Assembly: GCF_000684975.1 (NCBI RefSeq)
Contig: NZ_BAXZ01000020.1
Coordinates: 62,001 to 126,000 of the forward strand
Origin: Paraburkholderia acidipaludis NBRC 101816
GTDB taxonomy: Bacteria; Pseudomonadota; Gammaproteobacteria; Burkholderiales; Burkholderiaceae
Length of the DNA stretch: 64,000 nt
Direction: 5' to 3'
The notes under the pieces are model-generated. The model searched no databases. It worked only from the letters and a program-made list of their open reading frames with translations, and was not told the DNA's origin. The translations under genes and the position numbers were made by a program. This document shows, one piece after another, positions 52,305-61,197 of this stretch; the stretch's first letter is position 1; each line of letters begins with the position of its first letter.

Positions 52305-53399
52305 ATGAAAGACAAACCGACTCGCGCAGCACGGCAGCCCGGAACGCTCCAGAGCCCGCGCAACGCCACGACCGCGACAGCCCATGAATCAGCGCGACGC
52401 CGGCAAAGCGGACGCGCGACGATCGCCGACGTCGCGGATCTCGCACAAGTCAGTACGATGACGGTATCGCGTGCCCTGAAGGATCCGGCGCAGTTGTCGC
52501 CCGAAGCACGTGCCCGTGTGGAAGCGGCCGTCGCCGAACTCGGCTACGTGCCGAACCACGCGGCGCGCACGCTCGCCTCGTCGCGCTCACGCGTCGTGGC
52601 CGTGCTGGTACCGTCTTTGTCGAATGCGGTTTTCGTCGATACGCTCGCCGGCATTCAGGATTGCATGGGACCGGCCGGTTATCAGATTTTAATTGGCATT
52701 ACAAACTACTCTCCCGAGAAGCAGGCGGAACTGGTCTCGACCTACCTCGCGCACGCACCCGACGGCTTTCTCGTCACCGGTATAGATGGCTCCGAAGCCA
52801 TCTGCCAGCGCCTGGCGGCAAAACGTGTGCCCGTGGTTCATATGTACGATCTGAGCCGGACTCCCGGTGAATGGTCGGTGGGTTTTTCGCAGCAGCGCGC
52901 GGGCTTCACACTCACGAAGTATCTGCTCGAACGTGGCTACCGGTACCCGGGATTCATCGCGGCGCAGCTGGATCCGCGCACCATGCAGCGTCGTGCCGGC
53001 TTTCGCCGCGCGCTGCGCGAGGCGGGTCTCGACCCCGATGCCGAGATACTGACCGACGAACCATCGAGCGTCGGGCTCGGCTCGAAACTGCTCGCGCGGA
53101 TGCTCGAACAGGCTCCCGAATGCGACGCGATTTTCTGCTGCAACGACGATCTTGCGCTCGGCGCACTCTTCGAGTGCCAGCGGTGCGGCATCTCCGTGCC
53201 AAGCCAGATTGCGATCGCAGGATTCAACGATCTGCCGCCTTCTGCATGGTCGACGCCGTCGCTCACGACCATCACGACGCCACGCTACTCAATTGGCTTC
53301 GAGGCCGCGCGACTGTTGCTGCAGATACTGGACGGACATCCGCCCGAGCGGAGTTGCATCGATCTGCAGTTCACGCTCACGCCGCGGGAAAGCGCCTAG
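52305..53399 (+). CDS. LacI-family transcriptional regulator (GntR-like)
   Basis: A 364-residue repressor. A basic N-terminal tail of about 35 residues precedes the helix-turn-helix (ATIADVADLAQVSTMTVSRA) and hinge (NHAARTLASSRSR). The periplasmic-binding-like domain follows, with DDLALGALFECQRCGI and IAIAGFNDLPPS as typical blocks; these are close to gluconate repressors. The conserved core begins near residue 36, so the true start could be later than ATG 52305. It is divergent from the sugar-binding protein gene and likely binds the palindrome at 52202-52215. Confidence 0.88.
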   Translation: MKDKPTRAARQPGTLQSPRNATTATAHESARRRQSGRATIADVADLAQVSTMTVSRALKDPAQLSPEARARVEAAVAELGYVPNHAARTLASSRSRVVAVLVPSLSNAVFVDTLAGIQDCMGPAGYQILIGITNYSPEKQAELVSTYLAHAPDGFLVTGIDGSEAICQRLAAKRVPVVHMYDLSRTPGEWSVGFSQQRAGFTLTKYLLERGYRYPGFIAAQLDPRTMQRRAGFRRALREAGLDPDAEILTDEPSSVGLGSKLLARMLEQAPECDAIFCCNDDLALGALFECQRCGISVPSQIAIAGFNDLPPSAWSTPSLTTITTPRYSIGFEAARLLLQILDGHPPERSCIDLQFTLTPRESA

Positions 53400-53597
53400 C
53401 TTGCCGTCGAGACCGGCGGCCAGGCACACGTGGCACCTCCGGCCCGTGCTTCGGCCCGTAGCCGCATCGTGCCGGCAGACAGCAGCACGACCAGCGAAAG
53501 ATGACAGGATGCTGTCCGCGGAATCCTGCGAACCGGATATGCAGTCTCACGGCGTCAGGCGACTTCGGCGTCTGCCTGACGCGGCCGAGAGCGCGCG

Positions 53598-53954
53598 TTA
53601 ATCCGGTGTTTTGATACTCAGTCCGTTGCTCACTGAAGTCACCCCATCAACCTTCTTTGCAGCTTCGACCGCCAGGTCCATCTGGTTCTGGCTATCGCAG
53701 CTGCCGGTGAGCGTCACGACGCCACTGACGACCTTGACGTAGATGTGAGTCGGATCCAGTCCCTTGGTATGGGCCAGTGCGCGATGGACCTTTTTGGCGA
53801 GCGCACGGTTCGCAGCCTTCGTGGCCTTGGCCGAAGTCGGCGCTGCTGCCACCGCGTTGTTTGCTGACGTATCGCTGGCCTGTGCATGGGCGCCCACGGC
53901 GAGCGCCAGTGCGAATGCGGCCGTGGCGGCCCTGGCAACCTGTATCAACTTCAT
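53598..53954 (-). CDS. Periplasmic BON-domain protein (second copy)
   Basis: A 118-residue exported protein: signal peptide ending near VGAHAQA, an alanine-rich linker, then one BON domain (HRALAHTKGLDPTHIYVKVV, SGVVTLTGSCDSQNQMDLAV, DGVTSVSNGLSI). It has the same architecture as the protein at 49231 but is clearly diverged. It lies 146 bases downstream of the second porin on the same strand. Confidence 0.88.
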   Translation of the reverse strand: MKLIQVARAATAAFALALAVGAHAQASDTSANNAVAAAPTSAKATKAANRALAKKVHRALAHTKGLDPTHIYVKVVSGVVTLTGSCDSQNQMDLAVEAAKKVDGVTSVSNGLSIKTPD

Positions 53955-54100
53955 ATCGATTCTCCTTGCTCTGAAATTTCTTCCTGATTTCTTCCCGGCT
54001 TAAGCGGATGAACCTCGGGGACGAAGCTCACGCGCGGGAAGTCCGGTCCTGCCAGCCCGGTTTCCCGCCTGACGAGTCGATGCGTGTTGCCGCTACGCCC

Positions 54101-55297
54101 TTAGAACTGGGTCATGATGCCGACGTTGCCGGCAAACTGGCCATGGCCGTAGCCCGGACCTTCGTTGATGCCGCTGCCGACCGCGCCGCCGCCATTGGCA
54201 TTGGAGGCGCCGCCGGTGCCGTACGGATCGGCATAACCGTCGCCGAGACCGATGTTCGACGTCGAGCTGTTGTGGATATAGCCCAGTTCGGAATACAGGA
54301 ACGTCCGCTTCGACAGGTTGTAGCTACCCGCGAGCGTGTACAGCGTCGCGTTGCCGTTGCCGTTGTTGGCGTTGGCGTGATAGATAGCGGCCGTGAGCAG
54401 CGTAACGGGCGTGATCTGCCAGCCCACGCCGCCCCACTCGTGATCGACCGCCGTCGGCAGGCTGGCGCCGCCCGGCGTGGCGGCAAAGTCGTAGCCGGCT
54501 TCGTCGGCGTCAGGCGCCGAGAGGTGCTGGTAGCCCGCATAGAACTTCACCGGGCCGAGCGAATAGGTGCCGCCGGCAAGGATCGAGCGCGAGTACAGGT
54601 AGACGTTGCTGAAGCGGCCGAACGGGTCGCGGATTTCGTCGTAGATCGCCTGCAGTTCGAAGGCCGACGCGTTGTACTGGATCTTGGCGCCGTCCGAACG
54701 GCCCTGCGACGCACCGAAACCGGAAGTCGCACCAAGTTGGCCCGGCGCACTACCGGTACCGCCATTGCCGTTCCAGTTCGAGGCGTTGGAAAGATCATAC
54801 TGCCCCTTCAAGGTGAGACCGGCGAGCAGCGGCGAGGTGTATTCCACGCTGTTGCCTGCCTGCGCCCAGTTACGGCCCCGAACCAGCGTGGCGATCGAAT
54901 AGAACTGCATTAGTTGCGGATCGACGTCCCAACTGTCCTGGCTGATTTCCGCCGCGCCCGCATAGCCAATCTTGAACGTACCCCACGTATCGTTCGTCAG
55001 ACCGACGCGCGCTTCGCGACCGAACAGCGAACCATTCTGATAGTTGCCGTTCAACATATCGAGGCCCATCTCCAACTTGAAGATCGCCTTCGTCCCGCCA
55101 CCCAGGTCTTCCGCGCCTCTGAAGCCGAATTCCGATTCGCCCCAGTCGCCGCTCTCCATCTGCACGGCGTTACCGCCCGGAATCCCCGTGCGGTACTGGA
55201 CGCCGACATCAAGCCGGCCATACATCGTCACGCTGCTTTGTGCGTGCGCGACGATTCCCGCAGACATGAGCGCTGCGGCCAGCAAAACCTTCTTCAT
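54101..55297 (-). CDS. Gram-negative porin (second copy)
   Basis: A 398-residue outer-membrane porin. Signal peptide KKVLLAAALMSAGIVAHA, mature start QSSVTMYGRLDVGVQY, RGAEDLGGGTKAIFKLEMG and C-terminal VGIMTQF. A Gly/Asn-rich loop near the C-terminus (GGASNANGGGAVGSGIN) is probably surface-exposed. GGAGG lies five bases before ATG 55297. Sequence and loop lengths differ from the porin at 47934, so the pores probably differ in selectivity. Confidence 0.92.
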   Translation of the reverse strand: MKKVLLAAALMSAGIVAHAQSSVTMYGRLDVGVQYRTGIPGGNAVQMESGDWGESEFGFRGAEDLGGGTKAIFKLEMGLDMLNGNYQNGSLFGREARVGLTNDTWGTFKIGYAGAAEISQDSWDVDPQLMQFYSIATLVRGRNWAQAGNSVEYTSPLLAGLTLKGQYDLSNASNWNGNGGTGSAPGQLGATSGFGASQGRSDGAKIQYNASAFELQAIYDEIRDPFGRFSNVYLYSRSILAGGTYSLGPVKFYAGYQHLSAPDADEAGYDFAATPGGASLPTAVDHEWGGVGWQITPVTLLTAAIYHANANNGNGNATLYTLAGSYNLSKRTFLYSELGYIHNSSTSNIGLGDGYADPYGTGGASNANGGGAVGSGINEGPGYGHGQFAGNVGIMTQF

Positions 55298-55856
55298 TGT
55301 TTCCTCCATATCTTCACAAAAATATGACGTAGTACTACTAATCTTGTCAGATTGTTTACAAAGTGAGTGAAAACATCTGCTACAGGTACTGCCAGACGAC
55401 AAATGCGCGGACTTTGTTATCTTTGCCGGCATCGTTGGCGTTCACAACTGCGGCGAGGAAACTGAAATGACGTTCTGCTGCCTGCTCTCTTGTTTTTTCA
55501 AGCAATGTATCAAAGTCGAATCAGCGAAGCGAATGACGAATACGACGGTGTTGTGAAATTTCATCAAATCTCGTGAGGGAGGCAAGCGATCACGCTCTGG
55601 GTGATTCACCCCCTTCATCAAATCATTGTTTCAACGAACAGGAGCCTTTCCCATCGCTTCCAAAAACGCAGACCGACACGACTTCCCGACCTTTCCACCT
55701 GATTTCATGTCATGTTAATGAATTAAATTTAATCTACCTTTCCTCATTCCTGGGTAGCCTCCAACAATCCCTGCTGTTTAACCCAATATCCATTTTTTCA
55801 ACTTCCACGATCGTCGATAAGCAATCCACACTTACCTTAAATTTTATTTAATCACG
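55298..55856. other. AT-rich intergenic stretch
   Basis: About 560 bases with clearly lower GC than the rest of the window, especially 55700-55856, which contains runs such as GAATTAAATTTAATC and TTAAATTTTATTTAATC. No gene is seen. The part near 55300-55400 should hold the promoter of the second porin. Confidence 0.5.
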
Positions 55857-56120
55857 TCACATGACCAACCATCCCTGTCTTTTCAATTTCTGGAAAATTG
55901 CAATTTTTTTGCGCAATGTGTACGCACTAAACGGTATGAAATAGGGAGCGAAGAAATCCTGTGCCGTTGATTTCGGCGTCAGGAAACCGACCAACTCAAC
56001 ATACCAGGGCTTATCTGTAGGCGTCAGTACCTGTTGACTTAGGCGCACCGATTTTGATATGGATTCCTCAGGCAAGTCCCGTGGGAATCCTGCGCTATTG
56101 CTACCAATGTCATGGCACAT
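55857..56120 (-). CDS. Hypothetical small protein in AT-rich DNA
   Basis: An 87-codon frame from ATG 56120. KPWYVELVGFLTPKSTAQDF and IPFSAYTLRKKIAIFQKLKR look protein-like and basic at the end, but I do not recognise a family. It lies partly in AT-rich DNA and partly opposite another weak frame. Could be a horizontally acquired orphan or chance. Confidence 0.25.
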   Translation of the reverse strand: MCHDIGSNSAGFPRDLPEESISKSVRLSQQVLTPTDKPWYVELVGFLTPKSTAQDFFAPYFIPFSAYTLRKKIAIFQKLKRQGWLVM

Positions 56121-56443
56121 GCGTTCCACATAAGCCGGATGAAAACCACTCGCGTCAATACTTGCTGTGCCCCCGGAGTCGGCGTCTAAACGCAGACAAT
56201 CTTGTTGAAACGACGCAGCTCTGGCTGATCTCGAACGGGGCGACGTGTGACTGGATGGAGCGAGCCCGGCTTGTGGAGGCATCGCGCGTGATCGCGGCGC
56301 AGGAGAGTGCCCACCCGTTCCCGATGAACGATTCTGATGTTCCTCAACTCTTCAACCTGAAAGCAGGGTGGTTTCTCGATTACCGCTTGCCGGTCGTCCA
56401 ACGAATTTACGCACTCTGCGAAACCCATCTGAAGTCGTTGTGA
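56054..56443 (+). pseudogene. Unrecognised gene remnant
   Basis: The plus-strand frame has a plausible protein-like end: NGATCDWMERARLVEASRVI, then FNLKAGWFLDYRLPVVQRIY, then ALCETHLKSL and stop. The last part faintly recalls the C-terminus of S1/P1-type nucleases, but the match is too weak to name it. The first 40 codons look non-coding. I treat it as a possible C-terminal gene fragment. Confidence 0.25.
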
Positions 56444-56708
56444 CGCTGGTCGCCGACGCCCCAAGGCCAGGCGTAAAGATCGCTGCGGCCGTGCGTCTCA
56501 TGCAAAGGGCATGCCCCGATCCATTGGGATCTGTTGATCGCAGAAAAACCAGGGGGCCGGCTTACAAGCTATATCGTTCACCTGGCGAGATCGCCCGAAT
56601 CTGACCACCCTGAGCGGCCCGTCTGCACCCGCACAGGCGCATCCATGGCATCCAGGTCCGCGACTCAGGTCTTCACCCATTCAGAACCCGTGTGCGCGAA
56701 GGCCACAC

Positions 56709-58256
56709 TCACACCACCCGGAACCGCTCAACGTTAGAGCGCAGATCCTCTGCCTGTGACTGCAGCGACATCGCGGCAGCGGCGGCCTGCTCGACGAGCG
56801 CCGCGTTCTGCTGCGTTACCGAATCCATCTGCGTCACCGCCTGGCTCACCTGAACAATCCCCTTGCTCTGCTCGGATGATGCCGCTGAAATCTCGTTCAC
56901 GATATCGTTGACGCGCTTCACGGACTGGACGATCTCATCCATCGTCGCGCCCGCCGCGCCCACGTGCCCGGCCCCGGTCTTCACACGGTCGACCGAATGC
57001 TGAATCAGTTCCTTGATTTCTCTCGCGGCCGTCGCCGAACGCTGCGCGAGCGAGCGGACCTCTCCCGCCACAACCGCGAAGCCGCGTCCTTCTTCGCCGG
57101 CCCTCGCCGCTTCTACGGCTGCGTTCAGCGCGAGGATATTGGTCTGGAATGCGATGCTTTCGATGGTGCCTACGATGCTGGCGATCTGGTCAGAACTCGC
57201 GTTGATACCGGTCATGGTTTCGACAACCTGCTGCACGACGCCGCCTCCACGCTGTGCCGCCTCCAGCGCCTGGGAAGCAATGTTGCTCGCCTGACGCGCG
57301 TTATCTGCGTTATGGTTGACCGTCGACGTCAGCTCATCCATGCTCGCAGCCGTCTCCTCAAGCGCGGCGGCCTGTTCCTCGGTGCGCTGCGAGAGATCCT
57401 GATTGCCAGCGGCGATCTGGCCGGTCGCCGATGCAATTGATGCGCTCGACGAGCGAATCCCGCGGATCATCGTGGTCAACTGCTCCTGCATGCATTTCAT
57501 CGAATACATGAGGCTGCTGTGGTCGCCCTGTGCCGTATGCACCGTGACCGTCAGATCGTTATCGGCAATCCGACCCGCAATGTCCGCCGCCTGCGCGGGG
57601 TCCCCGCCGAGCTGACGCAAGATGCTACGGTTGATCCAGATTACGACACCGGCCAGCAGTCCAGCGGCAACGAGAAGGAAGCCGAGGCTCTTGTACAGCG
57701 AGGCACGGAACGCCGCGTCGATATCGTCCGTGTAGGCGCCGGTCTGCAGAATCCAGTCCCATGGCGCGTAATAGCCTGCATACGAGACCTTCGGGGCAAT
57801 CGCGTTGGTGGGCGGCTTCGAAAACTCATAGCTGACAAAGCCGTGACCGTCGCGCTTGACTGCGTCCACGGTGTCCCGATACAGGGCTACCCCGTTCGGG
57901 TCCTTGTAGTCACCCACGTTCTTCCCGTCCATTTCCGGATGAATCGGGTGCATGAGAATGACCGGTTCGGAGCTGAAAATGGTGAAGTAGCCCGTACCGT
58001 TACCGTAACGTATACCCTTAATCGCGGCGAGGGCCTCTCTTTTCGCCTGCTCGACAGGCATTGCGCCTGCCGCCGCCTTGTCGCCATACTGCTTCGTGAT
58101 CGTAAGCGCGATCTCAGTCGCGTGAACCAGATCCGTCTTTCTTTCCTCAAAGCGAACGGTGCGTGCCTGCCAGGCGTCGACGATCGAGATGAGGGTGATG
58201 AGCAGCAGGCTGAGCACGAGAGGTGCCCACAACTTCTGGGCAAAGGACAGTTTCAC
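56709..58256 (-). CDS. Methyl-accepting chemotaxis protein with single-Cache sensor
   Basis: A 515-residue transmembrane chemoreceptor. TM1 is at about residues 12-28, followed by a periplasmic sCache_2-type domain (GTGYFTIFSSEPVILMHPIH; YYAPWDWILQTGAYTDDIDA). TM2 is near 190-208 (LGFLLVAAGLLAGVVIWIN) and a HAMP region follows. The cytoplasmic hairpin tip has IAFQTNILALNAAVEAARAG. There is no C-terminal NWETF-like tether for CheR. Receptors with this sensor often bind small carboxylates. It is a stand-alone gene. Confidence 0.93.
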   Translation of the reverse strand: MKLSFAQKLWAPLVLSLLLITLISIVDAWQARTVRFEERKTDLVHATEIALTITKQYGDKAAAGAMPVEQAKREALAAIKGIRYGNGTGYFTIFSSEPVILMHPIHPEMDGKNVGDYKDPNGVALYRDTVDAVKRDGHGFVSYEFSKPPTNAIAPKVSYAGYYAPWDWILQTGAYTDDIDAAFRASLYKSLGFLLVAAGLLAGVVIWINRSILRQLGGDPAQAADIAGRIADNDLTVTVHTAQGDHSSLMYSMKCMQEQLTTMIRGIRSSSASIASATGQIAAGNQDLSQRTEEQAAALEETAASMDELTSTVNHNADNARQASNIASQALEAAQRGGGVVQQVVETMTGINASSDQIASIVGTIESIAFQTNILALNAAVEAARAGEEGRGFAVVAGEVRSLAQRSATAAREIKELIQHSVDRVKTGAGHVGAAGATMDEIVQSVKRVNDIVNEISAASSEQSKGIVQVSQAVTQMDSVTQQNAALVEQAAAAAMSLQSQAEDLRSNVERFRVV

Positions 58257-58331
58257 GGCGACTCCATTGCGTGGTCATTCGTGCTTTACGGCCGCCGGAC
58301 TTGAAACTTGAGATATCACCTGGACTGTCCG

Positions 58332-58691
58332 CTATCGGATGCCGCTCACGTTTGGATGCCCTGGTAATGCGTCCGGCATCCATGACGCATAAGCCAGTTG
58401 ATAACTGGACAGACTCCCATCGCTGCCCAGCCTTCTCGCCGTGTGAATATAGCCATTGATTGGCAGGCAGGATTTGTCCGCCTGTTGAATCCATAGCGTC
58501 ATCGGCTGGGCAATCAGTGCCTTGAGTTCGATATCGACCGTGACACTGAAATCCTGCCCCACTTCGGAACAAGTTACCGCCCGGCGAGGCGCAAGCGCAT
58601 TATTCGGTAAGGACGGAATATCCGTCTTGATCAGGCGCTCCTGCTGGATCAGCCCGCCACGGATTATCCGGGCCAGTTCGGTCGAATTCAT
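58332..58691 (-). pseudogene. vgrG: Truncated VgrG (type VI secretion tip) gene
   Basis: The 119-residue frame starts MNSTELARIIRGGLIQQERL and has VDIELKALIAQPMTLWIQQA, then NGYIHTARRLGSDGSLSSYQ and LAYASWM. This is the N-terminus of VgrG/TssI proteins of Burkholderia, which form the gp27-like part of the T6SS spike. After ASWM the sequence departs (PDALPGHPNVSGIR) and stops; a full VgrG has 600-1000 residues. No other T6SS gene is nearby. An IS1182-like remnant lies just upstream. Confidence 0.75.
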
Positions 58692-58847
58692 GCGTATTCC
58701 ATATTCTTGTGCGTTGCAGGCCGACAGCTCTCGTTCTCAATGGAACGGCCCCGACTGTATGGCCGGCCGATTCCAAGTTTCAGGAATATACCCCGTCAAC
58801 CGGAAGATAATCATGGATCGTAAAACTGCCTGAAAGAGAACTCAAAC

Positions 58848-59310
58848 TTAATTTAGAACCTGAAATGCGTAGGCGTGAGCCGCATTACACCAGCACTGCA
58901 TCCAACAGCAGCATAGCCGGCATCCGGCAATCTTATATTCGTCATCTCGGGCGATGTAGATAAAGTCTGCACGATCAAAGCGACCGTGAACCTTTGCGCT
59001 CGACGTCGTGGTACTGGGCAGAATGGCTGCGATACCAGCATCCTCGCAGTCCTTTATCTGTGGGCCACTGTAATACCCTCGATCAGCGATAGCCTTCAAT
59101 CTGGTTTTGCCCATGGCGTCACGAGCAGCCTGTGCCATCGGGCTCTGAGCTGTGCCCGATCACTGCCGGCATTTGTGACCTCGTGAGCAACGATGAGATG
59201 GTGTTTGGAATCTACGGCTACCTGCACGTTGTAGCCCACCATCCCCGAGCCACGACCGCTTGTCGCCATGGAGCGAGCATCGGGATCAGTCAGCGATATC
59301 TGCCCTCCAG
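58848..59310 (-). mobile_element. Decayed IS1182-family transposase
   Basis: The upstream part (about 59150-59310) reads QISLTDPDARSMATSGRGSG, then MVGYNVQVAVDSKHHLIVAH and EVTNAGSDRAQL. After a frame change near 59135, it continues MAQAARDAMGKTRLKAIADR, then GYYSGPQIKDCEDAGIAAIL and HGRFDRADFIYIARDDEY. These are consecutive blocks of IS1182-type DDE transposases, including the DPDAR aspartate. The N-terminal domain and the C-terminal zinc-like region are missing. I could not identify terminal inverted repeats. Confidence 0.75.
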
Positions 59311-59857
59311 TTCTTCGAATAGGGGATCAAAGACACACCGTGGAACGCGCGTCGATGCTACGGTACGTAAGACCAGGCGAGCAATCGGTGACGTGATGGC
59401 GGCAAGAAGAGCAGCTCCGGGTCGGACTGACATTCAAAAAGAAATAAAACGCAGTCAGGAGGGGAGAACGCAATCTGCTAAACTCGCCGATCACTGATCT
59501 TTATGTCTTTGTGTATGCCAACCGACCATCGGGTGAAGCGCGCCGAAGGGTAATTCCTTCGGTTGGCGCAGGCGAAAAGCGCAATCGACCACGCTCGCTC
59601 GGGCGGTAACAGGCCAATATCGTCTATTCGCGAGCGTCATCTCGCAAGTTAGCGCCGCCCGTCACTGTCATCCAGTCCACCAATGGATTGATCTCACCAC
59701 ACGGATGGCGGCACAAGCCGCGCCATAGGCTCCAACCTCGCTGCGAACTAGCGGATAGCGCCAGACAAGATCACCCGCCCGTTCAAACCAAATTGGCGTG
59801 ATTTGCGTTGTCGGGGCGGGCTATTCGCGGGACATCAACCATGCTGAAGAGAGGCAA
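59311..59857. other. Gap without recognisable gene
   Basis: No intact gene is seen. An inverted repeat CCGAAGG-N6-CCTTCGG lies at 59543-59562. It is not followed by a T run. The stretch may contain the missing parts of the transposase unit in eroded form and the promoter of the next gene. Confidence 0.35.
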
Positions 59858-60502
59858 ATGAAGAAAGGAAAGACGAAACTCACGCGTCTCGATGCTGAGC
59901 GACTCTTCGAGGGACTTCCCGCCTCGAACGCAAGCGTGTCGCGCCGGCCTGAGAACCCATTCGAAGCGGGGACATTCAGCGAGATCAGGCGTGTCGACGA
60001 CGAAGCCAAACTCTGGAAAGACAACCTCATTACGCTCCCGCTAGCGATCGAATTGCCGGCTGGATACGAGTCGATATCCGCCTTGCGTGAGGCGATGGTG
60101 CGCGCATGGCGCGTGAGGTGGGTACGGGAGGAGGAAAGCCAGGTTGTCGCTGAATTTCCTGAGGGATGGACAGCCGTTCGTCCGCAGAGTGGCCCCATAG
60201 AGTTGCGCGATTCCACTGGCGTGATCCGCGCCCTTTTTGGGTGGGCCGAGGACGCTGAACTCCGGATTCTGCCCAGGTATCTGGTTGAGTCGCAGGCGAA
60301 CAGTTCGAGTGGGCTGGCCAGCCTGGTTGTCCGCGATCGAGGAACCGGCCTGATTCTCGAGAGATCGTCAATCTGGTCCGCGAAAACGGGTACCCATCAT
60401 CCGGATTGGGGCAAGCTGTCCCTGTGGCTCAGTTCACGTTACCCGCAACATGGCGATCCGCTGCACTACTGGAAAGATTGCGAGGAAAATATCAAAAATT
60501 AG
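59858..60502 (+). CDS. Hypothetical protein, 214 residues
   Basis: I do not recognise the family. The protein is soluble-looking with no signal peptide or membrane helix. It starts MKKGKTKLTRLDAERLFEGL and contains FPEGWTAVRPQSGPIELRDS, IRALFGWAEDAELRILPRYL and near the end HHPDWGKLSLWLSSRYPQHG. Tryptophan and charged residues are abundant. An AGAGGC sequence lies just upstream of ATG 59858. It sits between the vgrG/IS remnants and a convergent small gene. A role as a toxin-immunity or phage-related orphan is possible from context, but nothing in the sequence shows it. Confidence 0.65.
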   Translation: MKKGKTKLTRLDAERLFEGLPASNASVSRRPENPFEAGTFSEIRRVDDEAKLWKDNLITLPLAIELPAGYESISALREAMVRAWRVRWVREEESQVVAEFPEGWTAVRPQSGPIELRDSTGVIRALFGWAEDAELRILPRYLVESQANSSSGLASLVVRDRGTGLILERSSIWSAKTGTHHPDWGKLSLWLSSRYPQHGDPLHYWKDCEENIKN

Positions 60503-60626
60503 GTGACTTCTGCGGGCCCCATTCCTCGTGCGCAAACTACCCCATACGAAGAACGCGCCAGCAGCGATTGGCGCTTCATTGATTTTCCTCGTTCGGCACC
60601 GGGGCCAGATTCGCTTGTCTCCTTCT

Positions 60627-60941
60627 CTATGCGCCTTTCAGCCAGGGCATTTCCACAGGTGACACCACCAATTGCCGGAACTCACGCTCCAGTTCGAAGA
60701 TGAACCCGACCAGGATCATGGAGTCGGCATAGGGAATCGGGAATACCTGAGGATTTTCTGCAGCACGTAGCGGGCGCGTAGGCGTGTCGGCCGTCGTTGC
60801 GGCGTTCTCGCGGATGGTTTCCAGTTCGTCAGCCATTGCCTGCCCACTGACTTTCATGACGCGGCTACGCAGGTCGCTGAAGGGTTCAATGCGCGCCCCG
60901 TCTTCATTGTATTCGGGCACTTCATAAATAAACCAGGACAT
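60627..60941 (-). CDS. Hypothetical protein, 104 residues
   Basis: A small acidic protein starting MSWFIYEVPEYNEDGARIEP and ending FRQLVVSPVEMPWLKGA. No signal peptide, no motif I recognise. GGGAGAG about six bases before ATG 60941 is a good Shine-Dalgarno and supports expression. It converges with the 214-residue gene with 124 bases between. The two may be an orphan pair. Confidence 0.6.
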   Translation of the reverse strand: MSWFIYEVPEYNEDGARIEPFSDLRSRVMKVSGQAMADELETIRENAATTADTPTRPLRAAENPQVFPIPYADSMILVGFIFELEREFRQLVVSPVEMPWLKGA

Positions 60942-61197
60942 TTGTCTCTCCCACAAAAAGGCCGGTATATTAACAGGATGGGTAAACGGTTTCCCCAGGC
61001 AACCCAACGCCGCGGCTTCGATCGTTCACCGTTAAGTGACAACAATGCAATGGCTTACGCCGTGATGCAGATGTAGCGCCAGGAAATTAACTTTCCACTA
61101 CTAATCATTTTTTTGTACGGCTCGATCAAATATTGATCGAGCTTCATGCGCGAGCGTCAAGCCGCTAATACCCTCTCCCGTCATAGATCAATTCAGG

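Noticed and set aside
56534..56680. Plus-strand reading with HWDLLIAEKPGGRLTSYIVH resembling LigD 3'-phosphoesterase-like proteins
   Set aside because: Only one short block, no conserved neighbours; could be chance.
59543..59562. Inverted repeat CCGAAGG-N6-CCTTCGG as a terminator
   Set aside because: No T tract follows and no gene ends just before it.
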